In this document: positions 43,911 through 52,704 of the stretch, piece by piece
Numbering within the stretch: the stretch's first letter is position 1
How the letters are laid out: every line of letters begins with the position of its first letter
Source: Arthrobacter sp. E3
GTDB lineage: Bacteria; Actinomycetota; Actinomycetes; Actinomycetales; Micrococcaceae
Direction of reading: 5' to 3'
Assembly (NCBI RefSeq): GCF_017353415.1
Contig: NZ_JAFMPX010000012.1
Span: 1 to 64,000 of the forward strand
DNA: 64,000 nt
The notes under the pieces: generated by a model
Seen by the model: only the letters and a program-made list of their open reading frames with translations
What the model was told of the DNA's origin: nothing
The model's database searches: none
Translations under genes and position numbers: made by a program

Positions 43911-45389
43911 TTACGCGTAGGGGTCTGCGATCCCGATGTATTGCGTGGTGGTGTATTCCGCGATGCCCTCTGTGCCGCCCTCGCGGCCCAGTCCGGACTG
44001 CTTGACACCGCCAAAGGGTGCGGCCGCGTTGGAGATCATGCCGGAGTTGAAGCCCACCATGCCGAATTCCAGCTGTTCGCTGACGCGCAGCAGACGGGAG
44101 AAGTCCTTCGTGTACAGGTAGGACGCCAAACCGTATTGGGTGGAGTTGGCGAGCTGGATGGCGTCGTCCTCATCGGTGAACGTGGTGACAGGTGCCACCG
44201 GGCCAAAGATCTCCTGCTGCAGGATCGCGGCGTCGTTGGCGACGTTGCCCAGCACTGTCGGCTGGTAGAAGTAGCCGTCGCCCTCAACTGGGTTCCCCCC
44301 GGCCAGGACGGTGGCACCTTCGGCAACGGCGGCGGTGACCAGTGCGTGGATGTTGGCGCGAGCCTTTTCCTCAACGAGGGGTCCGACGTCGGTCCCGGCC
44401 TCGGTGCCGCGTCCCACCGTCAGCGCTCCGATGCGGGCGGCGAGCTTGGCGGTGAATTCGGTGGCCACTGATTCGTGGACCAGGAAGCGGTTGGCGGCCG
44501 TGCAGGCTTCACCCATGTTGCGCATCTTCGCTGCCAGGGCACCCTCGACGGCGGCATCCAGATCGGCGTCCTCGAACACCAGGAACGGGGCGTTGCCGCC
44601 CAACTCCATGGATGTGCGCAGCACGTTCTCGGTGGCTGCGGCCATGAGCTGCTTGCCCACGCTGGTGGACCCGGTGAAGGAGAGTTTGCGCAGGCGTGGG
44701 TCTGCCAGTAGCGGCCCGGAGATGGAGGAGGCGCTGGAACCTGCGACGACGTTCAGCACGCCGGCGGGCAGGCCTGCCTCCTGCATCACGGCGGCAAAAA
44801 GCTGGGACGTCAGCGGCGTCAGCTTGGCCGGCTTGAGTACCATGGTGCAGCCTGCGGCCAGTGCCGGGCCCACCTTGCGGGTGGCCATGGCCAGGGGGAA
44901 GTTCCACGGTGTGATCAGCAGGCATGGGCCCACTGGCTTCTTCGCCACGAGGATCTTGTTCTTGCCCTCGGGCGTGGTGACGAAGCGGCCGTAGTCGCGC
45001 ACCGCCTCCTCGGAGTTCCAGCGCAGGAACTCTGCGCCGTAGGCGACTTCCCCGCGGGCTTCGGCCAGCGGCTTGCCCATTTCCAAGGTCATCAGCAGTG
45101 CAAAGTCCTCGGCGCGCTCTGTGATCAGTTCAAAGGCCTTGCGCAGGATCTCGCCCCGCACACGCGGCGCGGTCCGGGCCCAGGAGGCCTGGGCGGCGCA
45201 GGCGGCGTCAAGGGCGGCCATCGCATCCTCGCCGCTGGCGTCCGCTATGGACGCCAGGACCGTGCCGGTGGCGGGATCGTGGACGTCAAGCGTCTTCCCA
45301 CTGGCGGCGTTGCGCCATTCGCCGTTGATGAGCAACCCGGTGGGGACGGAGGCGAGCAGTTCCGCTTCGCGTTCATTTGCTGTTTTCAT
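43911..45389 (-). CDS. gabD: NAD(P)-dependent succinate semialdehyde dehydrogenase
   Basis: A 492-residue aldehyde dehydrogenase. The catalytic Glu is in SMELGGNAPFLVFEDADLD and the Cys in MGEACTAANRFLVHE; LLITPWNFPLAMATRKVGPA and AAPFGGVKQSGLGREGGTEG match the GabD branch. Oxidation of succinate semialdehyde is exactly what the operon needs, because the aldolase encoded next to it (HpaI) releases pyruvate and succinate semialdehyde. The product succinate enters the TCA cycle. ATG 45389 follows GGAG. Confidence 0.85.
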   Translation of the reverse strand: MKTANEREAELLASVPTGLLINGEWRNAASGKTLDVHDPATGTVLASIADASGEDAMAALDAACAAQASWARTAPRVRGEILRKAFELITERAEDFALLMTLEMGKPLAEARGEVAYGAEFLRWNSEEAVRDYGRFVTTPEGKNKILVAKKPVGPCLLITPWNFPLAMATRKVGPALAAGCTMVLKPAKLTPLTSQLFAAVMQEAGLPAGVLNVVAGSSASSISGPLLADPRLRKLSFTGSTSVGKQLMAAATENVLRTSMELGGNAPFLVFEDADLDAAVEGALAAKMRNMGEACTAANRFLVHESVATEFTAKLAARIGALTVGRGTEAGTDVGPLVEEKARANIHALVTAAVAEGATVLAGGNPVEGDGYFYQPTVLGNVANDAAILQQEIFGPVAPVTTFTDEDDAIQLANSTQYGLASYLYTKDFSRLLRVSEQLEFGMVGFNSGMISNAAAPFGGVKQSGLGREGGTEGIAEYTTTQYIGIADPYA

Positions 45390-45461
45390 GAAAAACTCCT
45401 TTTGGGCCCACGCGCCCGAGGGACCCGCCGCGAGCTTGCGAGCGGGGAGAGGGCGTGGGGA

Positions 45462-46271
45462 TTAATAACTGCTGGTGGGACCGGCGTCGGCGGCGGGGAC
45501 GTATTTGCCAGCGAGGGCTTCGCTGCCGCGGGCGAGCAGTGCGACGTCGGCGCCGGTGAGGATGAAATCCACCCCGGCGTCCAAATAACGGCGCGCGGTG
45601 GCTTCGGCAAAGGCGTTCACGCCAACCGGCTTGCCAGCTGCCTTGGCCAGTGTGATGCAGTGCTCGACGGCGGCCACCACGTCGGGGTGTTCCTGCTGTC
45701 CCAGCACCCCCATCGAAGCTGCGAGGTCGGACGGACCGATGAACACGGCGTCGATCCCGTCCACGGCCATGATCGACTCGATGTTCTCCACGGCCTGGGT
45801 GGACTCGATCTGGACGATGACGGTGATGGTGTCCGTTGCCTGGGCCAGATAGTCCGGGACGCGGTTCCACCGTGCCGAACGGGCCAGCGCCGATCCCACC
45901 CCGCGCACACCTTGCGGCGGGTAGCGGGTGGCGGCGACCGCAGCCTGCGCGTCGTCGGCCGTGTGGACCATGGGGATCAACAGGGACTGTGCGCCCAGGT
46001 CCAGATATTGCTTGATGATCACGGTGTCATTGACGGGTGGGCGCACCACGGCTGTGACCGGATAACTGCTGACCGCCTGCAGCTGGGCCAGGATGCCCTC
46101 TAGCCCGTTGGGGCTGTGTTCGGCGTCCACCAACAGCCAGTCAAGCCCGGCGCCGGCGCAGATTTCCGCCACGAGCGGGCTGCCGGAGCACACCCACATG
46201 CCCGCCAGCGGCCGGCCAGCTGCTGCCAGGGCGTCCTTGAAGGACGGTGTGAGGCTCACTCGAAGCGGCAT
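45462..46271 (-). CDS. hpaI: 4-hydroxy-2-oxoheptane-1,7-dioate aldolase (HpcH/HpaI family)
   Basis: A 269-residue class II pyruvate-type aldolase. Conserved residues appear in VDAEHSPNG (His base), VRPPVND (Arg), TVIVQIESTQAVENIESI (metal Glu) and VFIGPSDLAASMG (metal Asp). It cleaves 4-hydroxy-2-oxoheptanedioate to pyruvate and succinate semialdehyde, the last ring-derived step of the homoprotocatechuate pathway. The ATG at 46271 overlaps the end of hpaH by 16 bases. Confidence 0.88.
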   Translation of the reverse strand: MPLRVSLTPSFKDALAAAGRPLAGMWVCSGSPLVAEICAGAGLDWLLVDAEHSPNGLEGILAQLQAVSSYPVTAVVRPPVNDTVIIKQYLDLGAQSLLIPMVHTADDAQAAVAATRYPPQGVRGVGSALARSARWNRVPDYLAQATDTITVIVQIESTQAVENIESIMAVDGIDAVFIGPSDLAASMGVLGQQEHPDVVAAVEHCITLAKAAGKPVGVNAFAEATARRYLDAGVDFILTGADVALLARGSEALAGKYVPAADAGPTSSY

Positions 46272-47041
46272 GTGATGGTCCCCAGCTTTCCGTAGTCGGC
46301 AAAAACGGTGTCCCCGGCATTGACCCACATGGGCCGCGTGAAGGAACCGGCGAGGATGAGCTCCCCGGCCTTGAGTCCGTCCCCGTGCGGGGCGATCTTG
46401 TTGGCCAGCCACGACACACCCTGGGCGGGGTGGTTTAGCACGCCCGCCGCGACGCCCGTCTCCTCGACAGCCTGGTTCTTGTACAGGATGGCGGCCACCC
46501 AGCGCAGGTCCACGTCGTCGGGCCGCACCGGGATGCCGCCCACCACCATGGCGCCCATGGCGGCGTTGTCGCTGATGGTGTCCACGATGGTCCGGCCCTC
46601 CATCTCGATCCGGGAATCCAGGATCTCCAGGGCTGGCACCACGTATTCGGTGGCACGCAGGACGTCAAAGATGGTGGCGTTGGGCCCTTCTACGTCCTCC
46701 TTGAGCAGGAACGCCAGCTCCACCTCGATGCGCGGGTGTGAATACTGTGACCATTCCACGGTGGAGCCGTTCTCCAGGATCATGTCCTTGAAGATGACCC
46801 CGTAGTCCGGTTCGGTGATGCCGGTGGCGTACTGCATGGCCTTGGACGTCAGGCCGATCTTGTGTCCGCCCAGCACCCGCCCGGCAGCCTCGCCGCGTTC
46901 ACGCCACAACCGCTGGACGCGGTAGGAATCCTCCACCGTCATGTCCGGGTAGCGCTGCGTCAGCCGGGGCACCGGGACCCGGCTTTTACCGGCCTCCACA
47001 AGTTCGTCGGCAATGCCGGCAATAGTTGCGTCATCGAGCAT
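46256..47041 (-). CDS. hpaH: 2-oxo-hept-3-ene-1,7-dioate hydratase
   Basis: A 261-residue hydratase of the FAH-fold 2-keto-4-pentenoate hydratase family. Characteristic blocks are GHKIGLTSKAMQYATGITEP, HPRIEVELAFLLKEDVEGPN and LEILDSRIEMEGRTIVDTIS. It adds water to the open-chain dienoate to give the substrate of HpaI. ATG 47041 is behind TTTAGGAG. It is overlapped by hpaI downstream and separated from hpaD by a spacer with a long hairpin. Confidence 0.88.
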   Translation of the reverse strand: MLDDATIAGIADELVEAGKSRVPVPRLTQRYPDMTVEDSYRVQRLWRERGEAAGRVLGGHKIGLTSKAMQYATGITEPDYGVIFKDMILENGSTVEWSQYSHPRIEVELAFLLKEDVEGPNATIFDVLRATEYVVPALEILDSRIEMEGRTIVDTISDNAAMGAMVVGGIPVRPDDVDLRWVAAILYKNQAVEETGVAAGVLNHPAQGVSWLANKIAPHGDGLKAGELILAGSFTRPMWVNAGDTVFADYGKLGTITCRFE

Positions 47042-47088
47042 GGTGTATCTCCTAAAGTCGAAAGCCTAGAGCCAAATGCCGAGAGCCG

Positions 47089-47156
47089 GGTCAGGCGATG
47101 GCCCCCGGGAGCGGCTTCGGGCGTCCGCGAAGCGGGCGGGGGGCCATCGCCTGACC
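47089..47156. repeat. Intercistronic stem-loop between hpaD and hpaH
   Basis: Perfect 18-base arms (47089-47106 and 47139-47156) enclose 32 bases that can form their own 6-bp stem (GCTTCG with CGAAGC). It lies inside the operon and has no T-tract, so it more likely sets message stability or processing than termination. Confidence 0.7.
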
Positions 47157-47174
47157 GGCGAAGGTATTTGTTTG

Positions 47175-48248
47175 CTAGAGCTGGGTGCCCAACTTGAACC
47201 CGCGATCCTCGCCCGGTTCGCGGGTGTAGGAGAAGCCGTCGGCGCCGACCGTGACGGCCATTTCGGAGGTGTCGGTGCGCTTGATGACCGGCTGCGGGTT
47301 GCCGTCGAGGTCCAGGACCAGGGAGGCTTCGGTGTACCAGGACGGGACCACGGCGTTGCCCCACCAGTCGCGGCGCTGGTTGTCGTGGACGTCCCACGTG
47401 ATGGTGGGGTTGTCCGGGTCGCCGGTGTAGTAGTCCTGGGTGTAGATTTCCACGCGGTGGTCGTCCGGGTCCAGGATGTACAGGTAGAACGCGTTGGAGA
47501 CGCCGTGGCGGCCGGGGCCGCGTTCGATCCGGTCGGAGATGCGCAGCGCGCCCATCTTGTCGCAGATCTGGATGATGTTGTGCTTCTCATGCGTGGCGAA
47601 GGCAACGTGGTGCATGCGGGGTCCGTCGCCGCCGGTCAGGGCCGTGTCGTGGACGGTCTGCTTGCGGTGCATCCAAGCGGCGTAGGTAACGCCGTCGGAG
47701 TCCTTGATGTCCTCGGAGACGCGGAAGCCCAGGTCTTCGAGGTACTTGCGGCCGCGGGGCACATCGGGGGTGACCTGGTTGAAGTGGTCCAGGCGGACCA
47801 GCTCGCCGGCGGAGTAGAGGTCATAGCGCTGTGTGAGACGCTCCACGTGTTCGGTCTCGTAGAAGAACTCGTAGGGGAAGCCCAGCGGATCCTCGACACG
47901 GACGGAGTCGCCAATGCCCTTCGTGAAGCCTTCCTTGCGGCGCTCCGTGCGGCAGCCCATCTCCTTGTAGTAGGTTTCTGCGGCGTCCACCTCGGCGGGG
48001 GACTTCACCCGGTAGGCGAAGGCGGCGACGGCGGCAATGGGGCCCTTGCGCAACACCAGGTTGTGGTGGATGAACTCCTCCAGGGAGCGCAGGTAGATGG
48101 TGTTCTCGTCTTCTTCAGTCACGTGCAGACCCAGCACGTCCACGTAGAACTCACGGGACTTGGACAGGTCGGTGACAACGATCTCCATGTAGGCACAGCG
48201 AACAATATCCGGTGCCGGCGCAGTGGGGGTGGGAACAAAGTTGGTCAT
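47175..48248 (-). CDS. hpaD: 3,4-dihydroxyphenylacetate 2,3-dioxygenase
   Basis: A 357-residue extradiol dioxygenase of the VOC type, which opens the ring of homoprotocatechuate next to the hydroxyls. The metal ligands are visible as His in LVRLDHFNQVTPDV, His in PRMHHVAFATHEKHN and Glu in HRVEIYTQDYY. The N-terminal AYMEIVVTDLSKSREFYVDV is the family's first module. ATG 48248 follows GAGGAG. A long non-homologous C-terminal tail after DLDGNPQPV is normal for the Arthrobacter and Brevibacterium enzymes, as I recall them. Confidence 0.92.
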   Translation of the reverse strand: MTNFVPTPTAPAPDIVRCAYMEIVVTDLSKSREFYVDVLGLHVTEEDENTIYLRSLEEFIHHNLVLRKGPIAAVAAFAYRVKSPAEVDAAETYYKEMGCRTERRKEGFTKGIGDSVRVEDPLGFPYEFFYETEHVERLTQRYDLYSAGELVRLDHFNQVTPDVPRGRKYLEDLGFRVSEDIKDSDGVTYAAWMHRKQTVHDTALTGGDGPRMHHVAFATHEKHNIIQICDKMGALRISDRIERGPGRHGVSNAFYLYILDPDDHRVEIYTQDYYTGDPDNPTITWDVHDNQRRDWWGNAVVPSWYTEASLVLDLDGNPQPVIKRTDTSEMAVTVGADGFSYTREPGEDRGFKLGTQL

Positions 48249-48302
48249 GATGTACTCCTCGTTGAGTGGTGTGCTTGGTGGGAGATGCTTGGTGGCGGAT
48301 GC

Positions 48303-49808
48303 CTAGTTGCTGGCGGATGCACCGAATTTTGGTGTGTGGACGGCTCCGAGCGTGATGTGCACGGCCTGCTGATCGGTGTAGAAGTCGATCGAGCGGAAGC
48401 CGCCCTCGTGGCCCAGGCCGGACGCCTTGACGCCACCGAACGGGGTACGCAGGTCACGCACGTTGTGGCTGTTCAACCACACCATGCCAGCCTCGACGTT
48501 CTGGGCGAAGTTGTGGGCGCGGGTCAGGTTCTGCGTCCAGATGTAGGCGGCGAGACCGTACTTGACGCCATTGGCCAACTCCAAGGCCTCTTCGTCGGTG
48601 TCGAAGGGGGTGATGGCGACGACCGGGCCGAAGATCTCCTCCTGGAAGATGCGCGCTTCGGGCTTTACATCGGCGAAGACGGTGGGGGCCACGTAGTTGC
48701 CATGGTCCAGTCCCTCGGGGCGACCGCCGCCAGCCAGCAGGCGGCCCTCGGACTTGCCAATGTCAACGAAGGACATGACCTTGTTGTAGTGCTCGGGGTG
48801 GACCAGGGCGCCCACCTCGGTCTTGGGGTCGTGCGGGTCCCCGACCACGATGTTCTTGGCGCGTGCCGCGTACTTTTCACAGAATTCGTCGTAGATGGGG
48901 CGCTCAACCAGGATGCGTGAGCCAGCCGTGCAGCGCTCGCCGTTGAGGGAGAAGACGCCGAAGAGTGCGGAGTCGATCGCGGCGTCGAAGTCGGCATCGG
49001 CAAACACCACGCAAGGGCTCTTGCCGCCCAATTCCATGGACAGGCCCTTCAAGTTCGTGGCGGCGTTGCGGAAGATCGTCTGGCCGGTGGTGGTTTCGCC
49101 GGTGAAGGAGATCAGCGGGACGTCGGGGTGCTTGACGAGTGCGTCTCCTGCTTCCTCACCGAGTCCGTTGACCAGGTTGAAAACGCCTTGGGGAAGGCCA
49201 GCTTCCTCGAAGATTCCGGCCCACAGTGAGGCGGAGAGCGGGGTGAACTCGGCCGGCTTGAGCACCACGGTGCAACCGGAAGCCAGTGAAGGCGCCAGCT
49301 TCCAGGATTCGAGCATGAACGGCGTGTTCCAGGGGGTGATGAGCCCGGCGACGCCTATGGGCTTGCGGTTCACATAGTTGATTTGGGAGCCGGGGACCTT
49401 CATGGCGTCGTCGAACTGGGCCACGATCAAGTCGGCAAAGAAGCGGAAGTTCTCCGCGGCGCGCATCGCCTGGCCACGAGCCTGGGTGATGGGCAGGCCG
49501 GAGTCAAAGCTCTCCAGCTCGGCCAAGCGCGCTTCCTGGGCTTCGACGGCGTCGGCGATCTTGTTCAGGATGCGTGAGCGCTCGCGCGGCTTCATGCGCG
49601 GCCACGGTCCGTCGTTGAAGGCCCTGGTTGCGGCGGCCACGGCCAGCTCAATGTCTTCCTTCTGGCCAGCGGCGGCGGTGGCGTAGTTGGTGTTTGAGAC
49701 AGGGTTCAGGACGTCAAACGTTGCACCGTTGACGGAGTCGACGAACTTTCCGTCAATGTAGTGCTGGATGCGGGTGGGGAGGTTTTCCGGGACGTAGTGA
49801 TCAGCCAT
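48303..49808 (-). CDS. hpaE: 5-carboxymethyl-2-hydroxymuconate semialdehyde dehydrogenase
   Basis: A 501-residue aldehyde dehydrogenase. The catalytic Glu is in LSMELGGKSPCVVFADAD and the Cys in NGERCTAGSRILVERP; the N-terminal IQHYIDGKFVDSVNGATFDV and GLITPWNTPFMLESWKLAPS are typical of HpaE. It oxidises the ring-cleavage aldehyde from HpaD. Position between hpaD and the GntR gene supports the assignment over other aldehyde dehydrogenases. Confidence 0.9.
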   Translation of the reverse strand: MADHYVPENLPTRIQHYIDGKFVDSVNGATFDVLNPVSNTNYATAAAGQKEDIELAVAAATRAFNDGPWPRMKPRERSRILNKIADAVEAQEARLAELESFDSGLPITQARGQAMRAAENFRFFADLIVAQFDDAMKVPGSQINYVNRKPIGVAGLITPWNTPFMLESWKLAPSLASGCTVVLKPAEFTPLSASLWAGIFEEAGLPQGVFNLVNGLGEEAGDALVKHPDVPLISFTGETTTGQTIFRNAATNLKGLSMELGGKSPCVVFADADFDAAIDSALFGVFSLNGERCTAGSRILVERPIYDEFCEKYAARAKNIVVGDPHDPKTEVGALVHPEHYNKVMSFVDIGKSEGRLLAGGGRPEGLDHGNYVAPTVFADVKPEARIFQEEIFGPVVAITPFDTDEEALELANGVKYGLAAYIWTQNLTRAHNFAQNVEAGMVWLNSHNVRDLRTPFGGVKASGLGHEGGFRSIDFYTDQQAVHITLGAVHTPKFGASASN

Positions 49809-49825
49809 TGAGTTGGTCCTTTTCT

Positions 49826-50506
49826 TCAGTGCTGTGTTGGGTGGGAGGTTCGCGCCAGGTAGGCGTCAAGAGTGGCGGTGCGGTGGGCTCGGGCGGCGTG
49901 TTCGACGTCGTCGGGCCCGGCACCGCTTTCGATCAGGGCAAGCAGTGCCTCATGTTCGGCTACCGACTGCTGCGCACGGCCGGGGACGTAGGTGAACGTG
50001 GAGGAACGCAACGCCTGGAGCCGGTTCCAACCGCGGTGGACAAGGTCCAGGATGTGCGGGTTGGGGCAGTTCTCAAACAGGATGCTGTGGAAATCTAGGT
50101 TCAGCGACGTGAACAGAACCGGGTCGAAGTCGTCCAGGCATTCGCGCATTTTTGTGTTGACTGCGCGGGCTCGGGCGATGTCGGTTTCCGTGATCATGGG
50201 AGCGGACAGTGCCGTGGCGGCGCCTTCCACAATGCTCAGGGTCTGCATGGTGTACAGGTATTCCGTAGGGTCTATCCCGGCCACCGTGGCACCGATGTTG
50301 CGTTCAAACGTGATGTAGCTTTCTGCTTCCAGGCGGCGGATGGCTTCGCGGACCGGGACCACGGAGAATCCCAGATCGCTGGCGATCTTTGCGAGCACCA
50401 GTCGGTAGCCGGGGGTGTATTTCCCCGCCAGGATCTTGTCCTTGATGGCCGCGTAGGCCTGCTCGGATTTGCTGCCGGCAGGGGTGCCGGCTGACTGGGT
50501 GATCAT
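49826..50506 (-). CDS. GntR family transcriptional regulator (FCD type) of the hpa operon
   Basis: A 226-residue regulator. The winged helix is in KSEQAYAAIKDKILAGKYTP and GFSVVPVREAIRRLEAESYI. The FCD ligand domain has conserved histidines in LNLDFHSILFENCPN and SVAEHEALLALIESG. The ATG at 50506 is 2 bases after the HpaG-RraA stop, so it is transcribed within the operon it probably controls. A TCGTATACGA palindrome in the operon promoter (52034-52045) fits a GntR/FCD operator. Confidence 0.85.
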   Translation of the reverse strand: MITQSAGTPAGSKSEQAYAAIKDKILAGKYTPGYRLVLAKIASDLGFSVVPVREAIRRLEAESYITFERNIGATVAGIDPTEYLYTMQTLSIVEGAATALSAPMITETDIARARAVNTKMRECLDDFDPVLFTSLNLDFHSILFENCPNPHILDLVHRGWNRLQALRSSTFTYVPGRAQQSVAEHEALLALIESGAGPDDVEHAARAHRTATLDAYLARTSHPTQH

Positions 50507-50508
50507 GG

Positions 50509-51975
50509 CTACACGGCCGGGTTGGGATGGGTGAGTGCCCACTCGGTGAATTTTGCCCGCCAGGCGGCATTCATTGGGTACAGGCCCTCCACGCTGTTGC
50601 CTTCGGCGACCATTTGCGCGATGAAGGTTTCCTCGTGTTCTTGGGCGATGGAGTCGTCCGCCACTTCCTCCGCCAACGACGGCGGGATCACCAGCACGCC
50701 GTCCGAGTCACCGACAATGATGTCGCCGGGCTGGACGGTGGCGCCGCCGCAGGAGATGGTCAGGTCGGTGTCCCACGGGATGTGCTTGCGGCCCAAAACG
50801 GCGGGGTGTGCACCGGTGAAGAACGTGGGCATGTCCAGTGCTGCCACGGCGTCAACGTCGCGGACGCCGCCGTCGGTCACGATGGCCACGGCTCCGTTGA
50901 TCTGTGCACGCAGGGCCAGGATGTCCCCGACGGTGCCCGTGCCGGGCTCGCCGCGGGCTTCCATGACGAGCACGTCGCCGTCGTTCAAGTTGTTGATGAT
51001 ACGTTTCTGGGCGTTGTAGCCGCCGCCGTGTGACTTGAACAAGTCCTCACGGTTGGGTACGTAGCGCAAGGTGCGGGCGGTTCCGGCTATGCGCATTTCG
51101 GGGCGGGTCGACTTCAACCCGTCGATGCTGACGTTGTTCAGCCCGCGCTTGCGCAGTTGGGCGCTGAGTGTTGCGGTGCCGACGCTTGTCAGCTTGCGCT
51201 TGAGCTCGGCGCTGAGACCCTTCGGTGCCAGGCCAGCTGCCTCATGGGAGCCCCAGGCGTCCACGCGATCGGCATCGGTGGTCTTGGGGCTGTTGCCAAA
51301 GTCTGCCATCTCGGCGGTGCCCTGGGTGACGGTGGTGCTCAAGCGTCCTGTGGAAAGCCCGACATCCGGGGCATCCACCTCCACCTCAATCACGTCGCCG
51401 GGGCCGGCAACGGAGGATCCCGCGGGGGTGCCGGTGAGAATCACATCGCCGGGCTCCAGCGTCATGAGCTGGGACAGGTCCGCCACGATCTGGCTAAAGG
51501 AGAAGATCAATCCTGCGGTGGTGTCATCCTGGACAGGTTCGCCATTGACCCAAGTGCGTACGCGCAGGGCGGCCGGATTGACGTCTGCTGCAGGGATGAG
51601 TGCCGGGCCGAACGGGGTGAACCCGTCACCGGACTTGGAACGTACGTTGGAGCCCTTGTCGGCATATTTGAGGTCGTAAACGCCAAGATCGTTGCTGGCG
51701 GTGATGTGGCTGACGTGGGACCAGGCGTCTTCGAGGCTGACACGGCGTGCCGCGGCGCCGATGACGAGGGCGATTTCACCCTCGTAGGCGAGTAGTTCGC
51801 ATCCTGCCGGGCGCTCGATGAGCGAACCGCTGAGGCTCAATGATGAGGACGCCTTCAGGAAGTAGGACGGTTTGGCGGGGGTGCGCCCGCGCTGGTCGGC
51901 CCGCGACTGGTAGGCGAGGTGGACGGCGATGACCTTGCCGGCCTGCTTGAGCGTGTCTGCGGTGACTTGTTCCAC
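50509..51975 (-). CDS. Fusion of fumarylacetoacetate-hydrolase-type decarboxylase/isomerase (HpaG-like) and RraA-like domain
   Basis: A 488-residue two-domain protein. Residues 1 to about 225 are an FAH-fold hydrolase: YEGEIALVIGAAARRVSLED, DLKYADKGSNVRSKSGDGFT and VILTGTPAGSS match 5-oxopent-3-ene-1,2,5-tricarboxylate decarboxylase. From about 265 follows an RraA-like class II aldolase domain with the diagnostic DGGVRDVDAV and AVLGRKHIPWDTDLTI. RraA-fold enzymes include oxaloacetate decarboxylases and hydroxymethylglutarate-type aldolases. The fusion may supply the missing HpaF or an extra decarboxylase step. The start is GTG 51975 behind AGGAG. It is the first gene of the operon. Confidence 0.87.
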   Translation of the reverse strand: MEQVTADTLKQAGKVIAVHLAYQSRADQRGRTPAKPSYFLKASSSLSLSGSLIERPAGCELLAYEGEIALVIGAAARRVSLEDAWSHVSHITASNDLGVYDLKYADKGSNVRSKSGDGFTPFGPALIPAADVNPAALRVRTWVNGEPVQDDTTAGLIFSFSQIVADLSQLMTLEPGDVILTGTPAGSSVAGPGDVIEVEVDAPDVGLSTGRLSTTVTQGTAEMADFGNSPKTTDADRVDAWGSHEAAGLAPKGLSAELKRKLTSVGTATLSAQLRKRGLNNVSIDGLKSTRPEMRIAGTARTLRYVPNREDLFKSHGGGYNAQKRIINNLNDGDVLVMEARGEPGTGTVGDILALRAQINGAVAIVTDGGVRDVDAVAALDMPTFFTGAHPAVLGRKHIPWDTDLTISCGGATVQPGDIIVGDSDGVLVIPPSLAEEVADDSIAQEHEETFIAQMVAEGNSVEGLYPMNAAWRAKFTEWALTHPNPAV

Positions 51976-52033
51976 GAAACTCTCCTGGGATCGGTTGCGG
52001 GCCGATCTCTCCGGCCCTCATATCAAGTACGAT

Positions 52034-52045
52034 ATCGTATACGAT
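52034..52045. promoter_or_regulatory. GntR-type operator upstream of the hpa operon
   Basis: ATCGTATACGAT is a perfect 12-bp palindrome with the GTATAC core typical of FadR/FCD-subfamily sites. It lies 59 bases upstream of the HpaG-RraA GTG, where it could block or assist a promoter. The GntR protein encoded in the same operon is the likely binder. Confidence 0.65.
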
Positions 52046-52704
52046 TACCATAGTCGTGTTATCCCCGTCACGTCAAGGGGTAGAGGGAAGGATATTTGGC
52101 GGAGGCGCTGTTGGTGGGTTTTGCCAGCCATTGCCTGCAAAGGCCGGGACTTCTAAAGCGAAGAGTCTTGAACTACCCATCTACGGTGAAAAGCACCGAT
52201 CGTCCGTGGCACACGGGCTCAGGTCAGCGAAATTCTCAATCTAGTGTCGACTTCCTGACAGGTGCCAGCGTGACCAGATGGAACGGACCCGAAAGGAGTG
52301 GGACCCAAGGATTCTGGGGATTGCGAAGACGCCAACTGAGACGTGTCGACTCCTGGAAACACCGAGGCGACCCCTTTCGCGTGGTTGAAGGGAGTGGGGT
52401 TCCTTGGGGCTTGAGAAGTTGTCCCGTATAGGACTGTGGCATTTTTTACGGTGAGTGTTGCAGGAATCTGGTGATTTGGGAGATTGACTGGCGATCAGCC
52501 GGAGAAGCGTCCAAATTGCGAAACTCCAACATCGCGCTCTCTGCAATCTATGGGCTGCTGGAGCGCGAACTTGTCAAGCGGCCGCGGTCAGCAGGTCGTG
52601 CCAATGGATCCTTTGACTCGGGTGGTCCACCTCTCCGAGTGGAAAGAAGTTTCACGGCATTGTCCGAGAAGCGGTGCGCTATTCATCATGGGATTTAGCA
52701 GGTG
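52046..52704. other. Gene-poor 659-bp stretch
   Basis: No credible gene found on either strand. Short open frames (for example 52471-52698 plus) have no recognisable content. The base composition looks lower in GC than the flanking operon. It separates the hpa operon from the zinc-ribbon nuclease gene and may mark the edge of an inserted segment. Confidence 0.45.

Noticed and set aside
47076-48920. Plus-strand open frame of 614 codons across hpaD and hpaE
   Set aside because: It is antisense to two well-identified genes and crosses their spacer; a composition artefact.
52471-52698. Small plus-strand frame in the gene-poor stretch, possibly a transposase scrap
   Set aside because: No motif supports a transposase or other family; left as non-coding.
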